40,737 bases of DNA, taken from Porticoccus sp. GTDB taxonomy: Bacteria; Pseudomonadota; Gammaproteobacteria; Pseudomonadales; Porticoccaceae. Every line of letters begins with the position of its first letter. The stretch's first letter is position 1. Made by a program: the position numbers and the translations under genes. The stretch lies in contig JALRJN010000079.1 of assembly GCA_023261185.1 (NCBI GenBank), forward strand, positions 1 through 40,737, given 5' to 3'. Shown here piece after piece: positions 15,638-25,304 of the stretch. Under the pieces are notes generated by a model that searched no databases, had not been told where the DNA came from, and was given only the letters and a program-made list of their open reading frames with translations.

Positions 15638-16048
15638 ATGACTAATCCTGTAGCCATGAACATCAAAACAGGCACATCACTAAAAAAGGTCGGCGCCAAA
15701 CACCACTACTCAGGAACAGATTTCTGGATCAAGCTGAAGCATGCTGCCAAAGCAGCAGGTAAAGAGCTGGTAGAAAAGAGCCTTTGGCTTTACTACGCTT
15801 CACACCGACCTGAGACACCCACCTGGGCGAAAGCCGCTGTTTACAGTGCGCTGGCGTATTTTATTCTTCCCACCGACACTATTCCGGATTTTATCCCAGG
15901 CACCGGTTATACCGATGATTTGGCAGCCATTCTGGCAGCCGTCTCAACCATCAGTAACTACATTGATGAGGATGTTAAGGTGCGGGCCAGAGAAAAAGTG
16001 AATCACTGGTTTGGTCAAAACGAAGCCAGAAAAGAAGCCAGCCAATAA
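15638..16048 (+). CDS. DUF1232 (YkvA-like) small membrane-associated protein
   Basis: A 136-residue protein whose centre carries the DUF1232 signature: AVYSALAYFILPTDTIPDFIPGTGYTDDLAAILAAV, i.e. a hydrophobic hairpin around Y-x-L-x-P-x-D-x-IPDFIP-G-x2-DD. Members are small membrane-associated proteins of unknown function. The start is uncertain between ATG 15638 and ATG 15656 (MNIKTGTS); neither has a strong ribosome site. Probably cotranscribed with argS; it ends 13 bp from the end of convergent fumC. Confidence 0.85.
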   Translation: MTNPVAMNIKTGTSLKKVGAKHHYSGTDFWIKLKHAAKAAGKELVEKSLWLYYASHRPETPTWAKAAVYSALAYFILPTDTIPDFIPGTGYTDDLAAILAAVSTISNYIDEDVKVRAREKVNHWFGQNEARKEASQ

Positions 16049-16061
16049 CATCCGGTCACCC

Positions 16062-17444
16062 CTAGCCCACCAACACATGCTGTTTGATTAAGCGGTCGAA
16101 CTCTTCGCCACTAAGAATTTTCTGCTCCTCAAGGACTTGTCGAATGGTGAGATTGTTTGCCTGCGCATACTTGGCAATTTCCGCTGCCTTGTCATAACCC
16201 AGTGTCGGCGTCAGTGCCGTGACAATCATCAGTGAATATTCGACATTATTAGCCAGCTGTTGCTCATGGCAGGTCAAGCCATCCAGGCAGTGACGAACAA
16301 AATGTCCGGAACTGGCCGCCAGCAACTCAATCGCTTGCAGAACATTGTGAATGATCAGCGGCTTGAACACATTCAACTGCAGATGACCTTGGGTACAGGC
16401 CAGGTTCACGGCACTGTCGAGGCCCATCACTTGAACGGCGACCATGGTGATTGACTCGATTTGGGTTGGGTTGACCTTACCCGGCATAATCGAACTGCCC
16501 GGCTCATTGGCGGGTAGCTGGAGTTCTCCCAGCCCGGCTCTTGGGCCGCTGGCCAACATTCTCAAATTGTTACCAATGACCAGTAATTCAGAGGCAAACA
16601 GGCGCAACGCTGAACTTAACGTCAACAGAGGACCGTGACTGGACAGAGCAGCAAATTTGTTGTCCCCCGATGTCACCGTCAGGCCTGAGAGCTGTCTTAA
16701 CTGCCCTATGACGGCTTCCTGCCAACCCTCTGGGGTGTTCAGTCCGGTACCAACCGCAGTGCCTCCAATCGCCAGCGAATACAACCCATCTCGGGCTCGT
16801 TCTACCTGGGCGATGACTCCCTCAATCTGGGCGACATAACCACCGAACTCCTGTCCCAGTGTCATCGGTGCTGCATCCATCAGGTGTGTGCGACCCACTT
16901 TCCAGAGGCCCTCAAACTCGACAGCTTTACCTTGTAAAGCATCCCGTAGGTTCACCAGCGATGGAAGTAGTATTCGCTCCACCGCCCATAGTGCCGACAG
17001 GTGCATAGCAGTGGGGAACACGTCGTTCGAAGATTGGGAACAGTTCACATGATCATTGGGGTGCACAGGGCTTTTGCTGCCACGACTTCCCCCTGCCAAT
17101 TCGTTGGCACGATTGGCAATCACCTCGTTCATGTTCATGTTGCCCTGTGTACCGCTGCCACTCTGCCAGATAGACAGGGGAAACTGCCCATCGTGCTCTC
17201 GTGCCAACACTTCATCACAGGCTTTAACGATCAGCGCTTTCTGCTGACCATCCAGTTGGTCAAGCTGTTCATTGGCAATGGCAGCCGCTTTTTTGATAAC
17301 AGCCAATGCTTCTATGACCAGCCATGGCATGGCACCACCATGGTGAGGAAAGTTTTCCTTGGCACGTTGGGTTTGTGCGCCCCACAAGGCAGCTTCCGGG
17401 ACCCTGACCGAGCCCAGAGAATCGTTTTCGTCGCGATATTTCAT
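16062..17444 (-). CDS. fumC: Fumarate hydratase class II
   Basis: A 460-residue enzyme of the fumarase/aspartase superfamily that interconverts fumarate and malate in the TCA cycle. Signatures are IWQSGSGTQGNMNMNEVIANRA near residue 100, HPNDHVNCSQSSNDVFPTA, the substrate histidine in GRTHLMDAAP, and the superfamily motif GSSIMPGKVNPTQ carrying the catalytic serine. ATG 17444 has AGGTGG upstream; an in-frame GTG at 17456 is possible but weaker. Class II fumarase has no Fe-S cluster, so it stays active under oxidative or iron-limited conditions. Confidence 0.96.
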   Translation of the reverse strand: MKYRDENDSLGSVRVPEAALWGAQTQRAKENFPHHGGAMPWLVIEALAVIKKAAAIANEQLDQLDGQQKALIVKACDEVLAREHDGQFPLSIWQSGSGTQGNMNMNEVIANRANELAGGSRGSKSPVHPNDHVNCSQSSNDVFPTAMHLSALWAVERILLPSLVNLRDALQGKAVEFEGLWKVGRTHLMDAAPMTLGQEFGGYVAQIEGVIAQVERARDGLYSLAIGGTAVGTGLNTPEGWQEAVIGQLRQLSGLTVTSGDNKFAALSSHGPLLTLSSALRLFASELLVIGNNLRMLASGPRAGLGELQLPANEPGSSIMPGKVNPTQIESITMVAVQVMGLDSAVNLACTQGHLQLNVFKPLIIHNVLQAIELLAASSGHFVRHCLDGLTCHEQQLANNVEYSLMIVTALTPTLGYDKAAEIAKYAQANNLTIRQVLEEQKILSGEEFDRLIKQHVLVG

Positions 17445-17524
17445 TGTCTGCACCACCTGATTTGTACCCGTTGAAATATTGCGGAGTTGGCAATCGTCGT
17501 GTCTGTTAGGAAAATCACAACGAT

Positions 17525-17563
17525 AAAAAAGGGAAGAAGGATGTCTGCCCTCTTCCCTTTTCT
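17525..17563 (-). terminator. Terminator of the peroxiredoxin gene
   Basis: On the minus strand AAAAGGGAAGA, a loop of about 13 bases, then TCTTCCC followed by TTTTTT, starting just after the peroxiredoxin stop at 17566. Confidence 0.85.
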
Positions 17564-17565
17564 GC

Positions 17566-18090
17566 TCAGCGGTTTTTCAGGTAATTCAACATGGTGTCCG
17601 CATCGGAAACCTCAAAGGGATCGGTCTGGCAGTTATCTTCGAAGCCTGGCTCGCAGAACATCTGCTTGATCTCACCGTCTTCCACATACATGGAGTAACG
17701 CCAGCTCCGCTGGCCAAAGCCGAGGTTATTTTTATCCACGAGCATGCCCATTTTTCTCGTAAATTCACCATTACCATCGGGCAACAGGAACACATTCTTG
17801 GCATTCTGGCTTTTACCCCACTGGAACATCACAAAAGCATCGTTCACTGAGACACAGACCACAGCGTCGACACCCAGCGCTTTAAACTCATCATACAGTT
17901 CCTCATATCGAGGCAGGTGTGAGGTAGAACAGGTGGGTGTGAATGCACCGGGCAGAGAAAATACGATGACATTTTTGCCCTTGAAAATATCGTCAGTGTG
18001 CAGGTCCTTCCACTCAAAGGGGTTGGGCCCACCCAATGCTTCATTGCGCACACGGGTTTTGAAAACGACGTTTGGAACTCTGCTTTGCAT
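17566..18090 (-). CDS. Peroxiredoxin of the Prx5/AhpC-TSA type
   Basis: A 174-residue thioredoxin-fold peroxidase. The peroxidatic centre [14 protein letters not shown] (Cys54) is the Prx5 form, followed by [33 protein letters not shown] and the typical [19 protein letters not shown] near the C-terminus. It reduces hydrogen peroxide and organic hydroperoxides. Many gammaproteobacterial Prx5 enzymes carry a fused glutaredoxin domain; this one ends at the peroxiredoxin domain and must use a separate reductant. GGAGAAAC precedes ATG 18090. The 155 bp upstream are AT-rich and hold its promoter; I could not place a convincing OxyR site. Confidence 0.93.
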   Translation of the reverse strand: MQSRVPNVVFKTRVRNEALGGPNPFEWKDLHTDDIFKGKNVIVFSLPGAFTPTCSTSHLPRYEELYDEFKALGVDAVVCVSVNDAFVMFQWGKSQNAKNVFLLPDGNGEFTRKMGMLVDKNNLGFGQRSWRYSMYVEDGEIKQMFCEPGFEDNCQTDPFEVSDADTMLNYLKNR

Positions 18091-18245
18091 AGTGTTTCTC
18101 CGTTTGTGACACCAAGGTCTGTTGATCATCAAGGAACATCATTCGACGTCCTGTTATTTATATCTTAGTAAAAGCAGGTTAATTGCAAAAACTAATTATT
18201 GATATTGTCTTAATAGCTTCTGGTTAACTACACAAATTATCGATA

Positions 18246-18749
18246 TCAAGCAAGCAAAGGCCGGTAATACCCTGCTATCACCTCATCAAAGCAACAAAAG
18301 ATGACGTGCTGCAGCGACGAGCCCTGATCGAGTTGCTTCTGTACTTCAAACACCGCTACAGGAGCGGCCAACTCCGAGGGATAACCATAGACACCACAAC
18401 TGATGGCAGGAAAAGCAATACTGGATACTCCGAGTTCATTCGCCAAGACCATAGCCTGGCGATAGCAACTGGCCAACAGGGCTTGTTCTCCGCTACCCCC
18501 TCCACGCCAGATAGGTCCTACTGCATGAAATATATATCGGGCAGAAAGATTGAAGGCCGGCGTCACAACAACCTGCCCTGTGGGGCAGCCCCCTAGCTTC
18601 CGGCAGGCCTGCTGCAATTGCTCATAACCTGCCGCGCGGTGAATGGCCCCATCTACGCCACCACCGCCGGCGAGTTGCTGATTGGCGGCATTAACCACAA
18701 CCTCAACCTTGAGACGGGTAATATCGCCAACAACCACCTCCATACCCAC
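18246..18749 (-). CDS. Macrodomain protein, probable O-acetyl-ADP-ribose / ADP-ribosyl hydrolase
   Basis: A 167-residue single macrodomain of the YmdB/MacroD class: VVVGDITRLKVEVVVNAANQQLAGGGGVDGAIHRAAG carries the ADP-ribose-binding Asp, the NAAN step and the catalytic GGGVDGAIH loop; AFPAISCGVYGYP is the second phosphate loop. Such proteins remove acetyl or ADP-ribose groups from metabolites and proteins. Start: GTG 18749 has AGAGG eight bases upstream, better than the ATG two codons later (18743). It lies 20 bp downstream of mscS on the same strand and is probably cotranscribed. Confidence 0.93.
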   Translation of the reverse strand: MGMEVVVGDITRLKVEVVVNAANQQLAGGGGVDGAIHRAAGYEQLQQACRKLGGCPTGQVVVTPAFNLSARYIFHAVGPIWRGGGSGEQALLASCYRQAMVLANELGVSSIAFPAISCGVYGYPSELAAPVAVFEVQKQLDQGSSLQHVIFCCFDEVIAGYYRPLLA

Positions 18750-18769
18750 GGTTTAAACCTCTACAGCTA

Positions 18770-19597
18770 TCAGAGCTGGGGAGTGCCCCCTTTGATATGG
18801 ACATCCCGCTGCGGGAACGGAATGGTGATGCCCTCGCGGTCGAAGGCCAGTTTCAGGTCTTCCATGGTCCCAAAATAGACTTCAAAATAATCCTTGGAAA
18901 CGCACCAGGGGCGCACCAGCAAGTTGATTGAGCTGTCGGCATGGGCGCTGACAAAAACATCCGGGGCAGGTGTTTTCAGCACTTTGGGGTTGGCCTCAAG
19001 CACCTGTCTGATCACCTGCTTGGCCTTGAGAATGTCATCCTGGTAACTGATACCAAAGGTCATATCGACCCTGCGTGTCGGTTCACAGAAGATGTTCTTC
19101 AGGCAGCCGTTAGAAAGAATCCCGTTGGGAATGACCACCACTTCGTTATCCCGTGTTTTCAAGATCGTGTTAAAGATCTGGATCTCTTCAACCAGTCCCC
19201 GGTAACCCTGAGCTTCAATCTCATCCCCGGCTTTGAACGGCTTGAAAAACAGGATCAGCACACCGCCAGCAAAGTTAGCCAGGCTACCCTGCAATGCCAA
19301 CCCCACTGCCAAACCGGCCGCACCCAGCAAGGCGATCAGCGATGCCGTCTCTACCCCCACCATGGAAGCCACAATGACCAACAGCACCCCTTTCAAAAGA
19401 ATATTGGTAAAACTGTGAAAAAACGTTCGCAGGGTTTTTTCCGCATCACTTTTCATTAGTGCGCGATCCAGGAAATAGAGAATTCGGCCAATAAGCCACC
19501 AGCCAACGCCCAGCACAACCAGGGCCAGTAACAATTTGCCACCGTACGCCACCATCAAAGTGGATAATGTCTCACTGAATGTCTGATTTTTTTCCAT
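18770..19597 (-). CDS. mscS: Small-conductance mechanosensitive channel MscS
   Basis: A 275-residue inner-membrane protein close in length to E. coli MscS (286). There are three N-terminal membrane helices, the third being the glycine/alanine-rich pore helix (GAAGLAVGLALQGSLANFAGGVLILFFKPF), then a beta domain with FKAGDEIEAQGYRGLVEEIQIFNTILKTRDNEVVVIPNG and the C-terminal alpha/beta vestibule. It opens on membrane tension to release solutes during hypo-osmotic shock, useful in a salt-adapted cell. The macrodomain gene follows. Confidence 0.95.
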   Translation of the reverse strand: MEKNQTFSETLSTLMVAYGGKLLLALVVLGVGWWLIGRILYFLDRALMKSDAEKTLRTFFHSFTNILLKGVLLVIVASMVGVETASLIALLGAAGLAVGLALQGSLANFAGGVLILFFKPFKAGDEIEAQGYRGLVEEIQIFNTILKTRDNEVVVIPNGILSNGCLKNIFCEPTRRVDMTFGISYQDDILKAKQVIRQVLEANPKVLKTPAPDVFVSAHADSSINLLVRPWCVSKDYFEVYFGTMEDLKLAFDREGITIPFPQRDVHIKGGTPQL

Positions 19598-19650
19598 TAA
19601 AATACCCTCTTACCTATAAGTACGGTGAAACCTGGAGCTAGTCTGGCCGA

Positions 19651-21195
19651 TTATTCCTGTTTATTGAGCATCTGCGACATTTCAAGAAAGCCTTGTTTAA
19701 CCATTTTTTCCGGTGCGGGAGTCAGCATGCTGGTAACAAGAATTGCCGCCAGGGATACAAAAAATGCGGGCACCAGTTCGTAGACCTCAAAAATGCCACC
19801 GGATAACTGCTTCCAGACCACCACCGTCACCCCTCCGGAAATAACACCGGCCAGAGCGCCCTGCCAATTCATGCGCGGCCAATACAGGCTCAGCAAGGTC
19901 ACAGGCCCCAATGTGGCACCGAGCCCTCCCCAGGCATAGGCCACCACATCAAGTACCTTGCTGTCGGGGTCCATTGCTACGCCTGTCGCCACTGTCGCAA
20001 TCACCGCAACGGCCCAGCGCCCCGCAGTGATGCGGCCCTTTTCGGATAACTGATGACCACTGAGCATGGGATAGAGATCTTCGGCCAGCGCAGAAGAACT
20101 CGCCAGCAACTGGGAATCAACGGTACTCATGATCGCGGCCAGAATGGCTGCCAGAAGAAAACCGGCCACCAGAGGATGAAACAGTATCTGGACCATCGCC
20201 ATAAACACGTGTTCGGCATCTGACAGTGGTGCTGATAACAGCGCCAATCCCGTAATACCAACAGCTATGGACATTGCATACACCAGTAGTGACCAGCTGA
20301 TACCGATTGCCGAAGCGGTACGTAATTGGACATGCGAGTGGATGGCCTTGAAACGTGCCAGGATGTGCGGTTGACCAAAATAGGCCAGCCCCCACCCCAT
20401 CAGGCTGATGATGGCCAGCGCATCCAGCGGATTACCCTCACGGTCGGTGGCCATAGACAACAAGGCGGGATTGTTTGCCTCAGTCGTACCCACAAGCTGG
20501 CTGTAACCACCCAGATTGGCCATGGCCATCCACGGCACCAGCACCAGGGCTAGTGTCATGAGGATTGCCTGAAATACGTCGGTCCAGGAAACCGCAAGAA
20601 ACCCCCCGAACAGGGTGTAGAAAATGATAATCACGGCCCCCAGCAATACTGACAGTTGGTATTCGAACCCAAAAACCGCAACAAATAATTTCCCGGCCCC
20701 GATTAATCCGGAGCTGACATAGAACAAAAAGAACAGCAGGATGAACAGGCCTGAAGAAAGCTTAAGCCATGGTACCGGGCATTGAAAACGACGGTGCAAA
20801 TACGCTGGAAGTGTGACGGCATCATCCAGCTGATAACTGTAGACACGCAGGCGCTTGGCAGACAGCAGCCAATTGAGCGCGACACCGATACAGAGGCCGA
20901 GAGCAATCCAGCTTGCCTCCATGCCCGCCAAATAAGCATATCCCGGCAACCCGAGCAAAACCCAACCACTCATGTCGGAAGCCCCGGCACTGAGAGCAGC
21001 AACACCTGCAGACAATCGGCGCCCACCCAGAAAATAATCCGAAGCGGAACGGGTTTTCGTCCAGGCGAGAATCCCTATACCCAGCACAACCACCAAATAG
21101 ACACAGAACGTCAGTGCTATCGACAAGCTAAACGTGGCCAACCACCCGCTCCCGGTTTTTCTTATGGATCCATTATTTATCAGTTTGATCGCCAC
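19651..21195 (-). CDS. putP: Sodium/proline symporter (PutP-type SSS family)
   Basis: A 514-residue transporter with about 13 membrane helices. PutP hallmarks are SDYFLGGRRLSAGVAALSAGASDMSGWVLLGLPGYAYLAG (Na+ and proline site region), LPAYLHRRF, and the later segment GFLLAAILAAIMSTVDSQLLASSSALAEDLY with the conserved STVDSQLL. It imports proline with Na+ as nutrient or osmoprotectant. The start is uncertain: the frame opens with GTG at 21195 giving a 20-residue hydrophilic leader before the first helix, and no strong ribosome site was found; a TTG start nearer the helix cannot be excluded. The upstream 200 bp are very AT-rich. Confidence 0.9.
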   Translation of the reverse strand: MAIKLINNGSIRKTGSGWLATFSLSIALTFCVYLVVVLGIGILAWTKTRSASDYFLGGRRLSAGVAALSAGASDMSGWVLLGLPGYAYLAGMEASWIALGLCIGVALNWLLSAKRLRVYSYQLDDAVTLPAYLHRRFQCPVPWLKLSSGLFILLFFLFYVSSGLIGAGKLFVAVFGFEYQLSVLLGAVIIIFYTLFGGFLAVSWTDVFQAILMTLALVLVPWMAMANLGGYSQLVGTTEANNPALLSMATDREGNPLDALAIISLMGWGLAYFGQPHILARFKAIHSHVQLRTASAIGISWSLLVYAMSIAVGITGLALLSAPLSDAEHVFMAMVQILFHPLVAGFLLAAILAAIMSTVDSQLLASSSALAEDLYPMLSGHQLSEKGRITAGRWAVAVIATVATGVAMDPDSKVLDVVAYAWGGLGATLGPVTLLSLYWPRMNWQGALAGVISGGVTVVVWKQLSGGIFEVYELVPAFFVSLAAILVTSMLTPAPEKMVKQGFLEMSQMLNKQE

Positions 21196-21394
21196 TGCAT
21201 CACTGAACCCTGTATTCCCAAATAAATTTGGTCAAATAATAGTCAATATTGGAGCAGAAAATAACTTAAGTTAGCTATAATTTATAATTTTAAATTGAGT
21301 TATTTAATATAACATGCTAATAATAAAAAAAAATTATAAGATCATGAAGACAATGTGAACGCGACTGCATCAATAAGAGCACAGGAGCCAAGTC
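21196..21394. other. AT-rich divergent intergenic region
   Basis: No gene is visible between putP (minus) and the lysozyme-like gene (plus). About 21230-21350 is strongly AT-rich with A and T tracts (nine A residues at 21325-21333). A possible plus-strand promoter is TTGAGT (21295-21300) with an extended -10-like TGC-TAATAA at 21315-21323, which is weak. Such DNA is typical of nucleoid-protein binding; no specific operator is recognised. Confidence 0.35.
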
Positions 21395-21880
21395 ATGATT
21401 TTTACTGCTGGGGATTTACGTCATCTCGTTATTCGGGAGACACTGAACTATCTGAACGACTGGTCACAAGCTGCGGAAAATCTACTTTTGGGGACGGCGG
21501 CACATGAATCTGGCCTGGGAGGCTGGCACGAAGGGCGTCGAGTGGGCCTCTACCGCATAACGCCAAGCATGCACAGGACGGTCTGGGACAATTACCTGAT
21601 ACAACATCCCGAACTGGCCAGCGATATCCGCGGCATAGCCGGACAGCACAGTTTTCTCAAGGATCCTCACGGCGAACTGGCCACCAACCTCAAATATGCC
21701 ACAGCCATAGCCTGGATGATTTATCGGCGGGCTGAACAGGCGTTACCCGATCCAGCTAATATCGGTGCCCTGGGCACATACTGGCACCGTCACTTTCGCT
21801 CTCGACCGGAAGGATCTGCCAAGGACTTTGTCACCAGTTATCAGTTGCTGATAAGAGATGAAACCCTCGCCGCGGCCTGA
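21395..21880 (+). CDS. Probable lysozyme-fold (transglycosylase-like) protein
   Basis: A 161-residue protein with no clear signal peptide. LLLGTAAHESGLGGWHEGRRVGLYRITPSMHRTVWDNYL (30-69) resembles the start of a lysozyme-like domain: the ESG step around Glu38 is in the position of the catalytic acid of lytic transglycosylases, and GLYRITP matches their G-x-x-Q-I-x-P step with Gln changed to Arg. The rest (NLKYATAIAWMIYRRAEQALPDPANIGALGTYWHRHF) is helical with a substrate-side YW-x-RHF. Similar proteins occur as phage or phage-derived enzymes. Peptidoglycan cleavage is an inference. It is alone, between divergent putP and convergent der (13 bp apart). Confidence 0.6.
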   Translation: MIFTAGDLRHLVIRETLNYLNDWSQAAENLLLGTAAHESGLGGWHEGRRVGLYRITPSMHRTVWDNYLIQHPELASDIRGIAGQHSFLKDPHGELATNLKYATAIAWMIYRRAEQALPDPANIGALGTYWHRHFRSRPEGSAKDFVTSYQLLIRDETLAAA

Positions 21881-21893
21881 TAGGCCAAAACAC

Positions 21894-23288
21894 TTATTTC
21901 TTTTTGACGTGTTTCATTAAGCGCCGCTTTTTCGCGACCTGACGTGCCGTAAGTTTATTCTTTTTCCCTGCATAGGGATTCTCACTGGAGCGGTACTCAA
22001 TTCTTACCGGGGTGCCATGCAGATCCAGCGCCTTGCGAAAAAGCTTTTCCAGGTATCGCGTGTAATGACTGGGCACCTCTTCCGTCTGGTTGCCATGAAT
22101 AACAATCACCGGAGGGTTTTGCCCCCCTGCGTGGGCATAGCGCAGCTTGATACGACGCCCCCTGACCATAGGTGGCTGATGCTCAGTCACCGCATCCTGC
22201 AGGATACGAGTCAGCCGGTTGGTTCCCAGTTTGTCGGTGGCGGCGGCAAAGGCTTTTTCAATGGACTCGTATAGGTGACCTACTCCCGTGCCATGCAGTG
22301 CAGAGATGAAGTGGACATCGGCGAAGTCCACAAATCGCAGGCGCCTTTCCAGCTCCGTCTTGATCCAGGCTTTGTTGTCCGCCTCAAGCCCATCCCATTT
22401 ATTCACTGCCAGCACCAATGCTCGTCCGGACTCAATGGTTGTACCCATCAGGTGTAAATCCTGATCAACCAGGCCTTCCCGTGCATCAATCAGCAACACC
22501 ACCACGTTGGCATCTTCAATGGCCTGCAGGGTTTTTACGATGGAGAATTTCTCCACCGCTAACTTAATGTTCTTGCGACGCCGAATTCCAGCGGTATCGA
22601 TCAGTGTGTAGTTCTTTCCATCTCGCTCGTAATCAATGTAGACACTGTCTCTGGTCGTTCCCGGCATATCAAAAACAACCACCCGCTCTTCACCCAGTAA
22701 ACGGTTAACCAGCGTGGACTTACCGACATTGGGCCGTCCAATCACCGCAATTTTAATACCGCGCTCTGCTTCTTCTTCAGACTCCACCAATTCTTCTTCT
22801 GGGAAGGGGCTCAGTACCGCTTCCATGAGCTGGCGTACGCCGCGACCATGGGTTGCTGTAGTGGGATAGACTTCGGGAATACCCAGCTCAAAGAACTCGG
22901 CCATGGCGACATCGGGATTTATGCCATCAATTTTATTGGCCACCAGATATACCTTTCGGCCGTTACTACGCATCTCTTCCGCCAGACGCCTGTCGACAGG
23001 CGTGAGACCATCTCGGCTGTCGACTACCAGCAGAACCGCGTCAGCCTCTTCAATAGCCTGCATCGACTGCATGGCCATAGCTGAATCAATACCCTCTTCC
23101 TCACCGGTAATGCCGCCGGTATCAATCAGCATGTAACGACGACCCTGAAACTCACCCTCGCCGTATTTCCTGTCACGGGTCAGCCCTGGATAGTTTGCCA
23201 CCAGCGCATCGTGACTTTTGGTCAAGCGATTAAATAAGGTCGATTTGCCGACATTGGGTCGGCCAACTAAAGCGATTACTGGGACCAT
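21894..23288 (-). CDS. der: Ribosome biogenesis GTPase Der (EngA)
   Basis: A 464-residue protein with two tandem GTPase domains, each with its own P-loop ([15 protein letters not shown] at about residue 8; [15 protein letters not shown] at about 185), switch motifs DTGG and DTAG, and NKxD motifs (NKID, NKWD), followed by a KH-like C-terminal domain. Der is essential for 50S subunit assembly. ATG 23288 ([12 protein letters not shown]) is the family start; the frame is open 37 codons further but that part is leader. It is the last gene of the rlmN-pilW-rodZ-ispG-hisS-yfgM-bamB-der series. Confidence 0.98.
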   Translation of the reverse strand: MVPVIALVGRPNVGKSTLFNRLTKSHDALVANYPGLTRDRKYGEGEFQGRRYMLIDTGGITGEEEGIDSAMAMQSMQAIEEADAVLLVVDSRDGLTPVDRRLAEEMRSNGRKVYLVANKIDGINPDVAMAEFFELGIPEVYPTTATHGRGVRQLMEAVLSPFPEEELVESEEEAERGIKIAVIGRPNVGKSTLVNRLLGEERVVVFDMPGTTRDSVYIDYERDGKNYTLIDTAGIRRRKNIKLAVEKFSIVKTLQAIEDANVVVLLIDAREGLVDQDLHLMGTTIESGRALVLAVNKWDGLEADNKAWIKTELERRLRFVDFADVHFISALHGTGVGHLYESIEKAFAAATDKLGTNRLTRILQDAVTEHQPPMVRGRRIKLRYAHAGGQNPPVIVIHGNQTEEVPSHYTRYLEKLFRKALDLHGTPVRIEYRSSENPYAGKKNKLTARQVAKKRRLMKHVKKK

Positions 23289-23381
23289 TTCACCGTACTC
23301 AAAAAATCTCCGGGTATCACACCCGATTTCCCAATCTCTGGGGATGTTGTACTGAGTTTTTTCTTTCCCTGTAAATATAAA

Positions 23382-23409
23382 ATGCCGCCCTTCAGGCAAA
23401 GGGCGGCAT
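23382..23409 (-). terminator. Terminator or attenuator between bamB and der
   Basis: A perfect 11-bp hairpin, ATGCCGCCCTT, six-base loop, AAGGGCGGCAT, starting 20 bp after the bamB stop. On the minus strand it is followed by TTTTATATTT, a fair but broken U-tract. It probably ends most upstream transcripts, so der may have its own promoter within 23289-23381 or be expressed by partial read-through. Confidence 0.7.
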
Positions 23410-23428
23410 CCACATTCTCTACAGCCAT

Positions 23429-24601
23429 TTACTCAATACTGAAAGCAGACAATTTACCACTGTTATCCAGGATATAGAGTGTTTCGTCATCGACCAGCAT
23501 GGGTGCTGTGACACCACTCCCCACTTTGGCACGAGCGACAAAATGGCCATCCGTCTGAGACAGCGCATGCAGGAATCCCTCTGCATCACCGACCACCACG
23601 TAACCATTGAACACCACCGGGCTGCTCAGCTTGCGGTAAGTCAATTGAGCGTTAAGCCACAATTGTTGCCCGCTGCTGGCCCGCATGGCCTCAATGGCAT
23701 CATTCTTTTGAACCAGGTAAATCTGTTCCAGACCGAAGGCGAGATCGCGCGTGGTTGACGCATCCTGATACCAGATACCGCGGCCTGTGGATCGGGCGAT
23801 AGCGCCAATGCGACCCTGGTAGCTGGCCACATAGAGTATTTCACCTGACTGCACAGGCTGACCATCGATGTCCACCATACGCTCAAGTTCTGTACGCCCC
23901 TGGGGTACCGCGACCCGATTTTCCCAGATCTCCTCACCGGAATTCGGGTTCAGGGCGTGCACTTTGCCGTTGGCAAAGGTGACAATAACTGCGTCGTAGC
24001 CAACCTGGGGCGATGTTGTGCCCCGCAGGGTTAGCACTGGAACATCTGCTTCAAAAACCCAGAGTTTTTTGCCATCGTCGGCATCCAAGCCAACCACACG
24101 GCCATCCTGTGATTGCACAGCCACGACGATGCCATTGGTACCAGGCGCTGCCAATATTTCGCTGGTCACATAAGTATGCCAACGCTGCTCACCAGTGTTG
24201 GCATCCAGGGCGAACACATCACCCAGGGTACTGCCCACGAGGACGAGATCATTGCCCACGCCTACACCACCGCCGAGATCAACATCCAGTTCCACTTTCC
24301 AGCGTTTTTCGCCGGAAGCAGCATCAATGGCAGCCACCTCGCCCTGACTATCCGCCACGTAGATCATTCCATTCGAGATGGCCGGGCGAATGCCACCATT
24401 AACTGAGCGATATTTGCCCACAGCATTAGTGGACCAACGCTTTGTAAACTTGGCTTCCTGCATGAATTCCTGCAGGGCAGCAGGGGCAATCTTTTCGCCT
24501 GCATCGTCAACTTTAGGCGTACCCAGCTTATCCTTGATAGAGGAAATGCTACACCCTGAGATCAATAGGCAAGCTGCCAATAGCCAGGTTAAATGTCTCA
24601 T
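23429..24601 (-). CDS. bamB: Outer-membrane assembly lipoprotein BamB
   Basis: A 390-residue lipoprotein: signal peptide with lipobox LISGC (Cys17), then an eight-bladed beta-propeller with repeated PQQ-like motifs such as [57 protein letters not shown] and [19 protein letters not shown]. BamB is anchored to the inner face of the outer membrane and supports BamA in folding beta-barrel proteins (for example OmpW in this window). The ATG overlaps the yfgM stop by one base (TGATG). Confidence 0.96.
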   Translation of the reverse strand: MRHLTWLLAACLLISGCSISSIKDKLGTPKVDDAGEKIAPAALQEFMQEAKFTKRWSTNAVGKYRSVNGGIRPAISNGMIYVADSQGEVAAIDAASGEKRWKVELDVDLGGGVGVGNDLVLVGSTLGDVFALDANTGEQRWHTYVTSEILAAPGTNGIVVAVQSQDGRVVGLDADDGKKLWVFEADVPVLTLRGTTSPQVGYDAVIVTFANGKVHALNPNSGEEIWENRVAVPQGRTELERMVDIDGQPVQSGEILYVASYQGRIGAIARSTGRGIWYQDASTTRDLAFGLEQIYLVQKNDAIEAMRASSGQQLWLNAQLTYRKLSSPVVFNGYVVVGDAEGFLHALSQTDGHFVARAKVGSGVTAPMLVDDETLYILDNSGKLSAFSIE

Positions 24602-25302
24602 CAGGCATCTCCCTCGGAGGCTGGATCAACCGGATCAGTTGTTTCAACCTCGGGTGCCACATGATTGAGCTTCAGCTCTATAATGGTACGTGTCTGGTTG
24701 TCATTGAGCACAAGCTTTTGCAGGGCATCACGATAGGCAGTATAGGCAGCCGCTTTATCACCTTTAATTACCTGAAAATCACCAATTGCTTCAGCGTAAG
24801 CCGAACCCATGGCCCCGGCATCAACACCTTTCAGCATATCAATGGCTTTGCCCAGATTACCTGATGCGGCTTCCAGTCGGGCCAGGCGCAACTTAATAAT
24901 CAGTAACAATCCATCATCTGCACCTTTCTCCGCCCACTGCAGCTGGCTTTTGGCAACCTCCAGGTCATCAGCTTCCACAGCCAGGCGCGCCAGCAACATC
25001 GCCGCGTAGCGGGCATACTGACTACTGGCATGCTCGCTTTTCAGCTGCTCTGCCAATGCTACCGCCTGCTCCCGCTTCTCAGCTTCAAGTGCCTGTCCGG
25101 GCTGTACCTGCGAGACTTCCATCATCTGCTGATAGACAATGGCTGCCGCTTCCGTCTGCGCCTGACGGTGACCTTTCCATAAGTCCCAACCGAAATACCC
25201 GCCCACGGCGAGCACAACCACAATCACCGTGGACAGACCGTTCTCTTTCCACCAGCGTTTGAGACTTTCCAGCTGTTCCTCTTCGCTGAGATGTTCTGCC
25301 AC
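24601..25302 (-). CDS. yfgM: YfgM family ancillary SecYEG translocon subunit
   Basis: A 233-residue protein with a short cytosolic N-terminus (MAEHLSEEEQLESLKRWWKENG), one membrane helix (about 24-42, LSTVIVVVLAVGGYFGWDLW) and a periplasmic tetratricopeptide-like helical region. YfgM links SecYEG to periplasmic chaperones such as PpiD. The start is GTG at 25302, with AAGGTGAGG upstream inside the end of hisS, two bases after the hisS stop. Confidence 0.93.
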   Translation of the reverse strand: MAEHLSEEEQLESLKRWWKENGLSTVIVVVLAVGGYFGWDLWKGHRQAQTEAAAIVYQQMMEVSQVQPGQALEAEKREQAVALAEQLKSEHASSQYARYAAMLLARLAVEADDLEVAKSQLQWAEKGADDGLLLIIKLRLARLEAASGNLGKAIDMLKGVDAGAMGSAYAEAIGDFQVIKGDKAAAYTAYRDALQKLVLNDNQTRTIIELKLNHVAPEVETTDPVDPASEGDA

Positions 25303-25304
25303 TG

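Noticed and set aside
18121..18135. TTGATCATCAAGG upstream of the peroxiredoxin gene as an FNR site
   Set aside because: The two half-sites TTGAT and ATCAA are separated by one base rather than the required four.
18133..18245. OxyR operator upstream of the peroxiredoxin gene
   Set aside because: Some ATAG/CTAT-like pieces are present, but they do not keep the required spacing.
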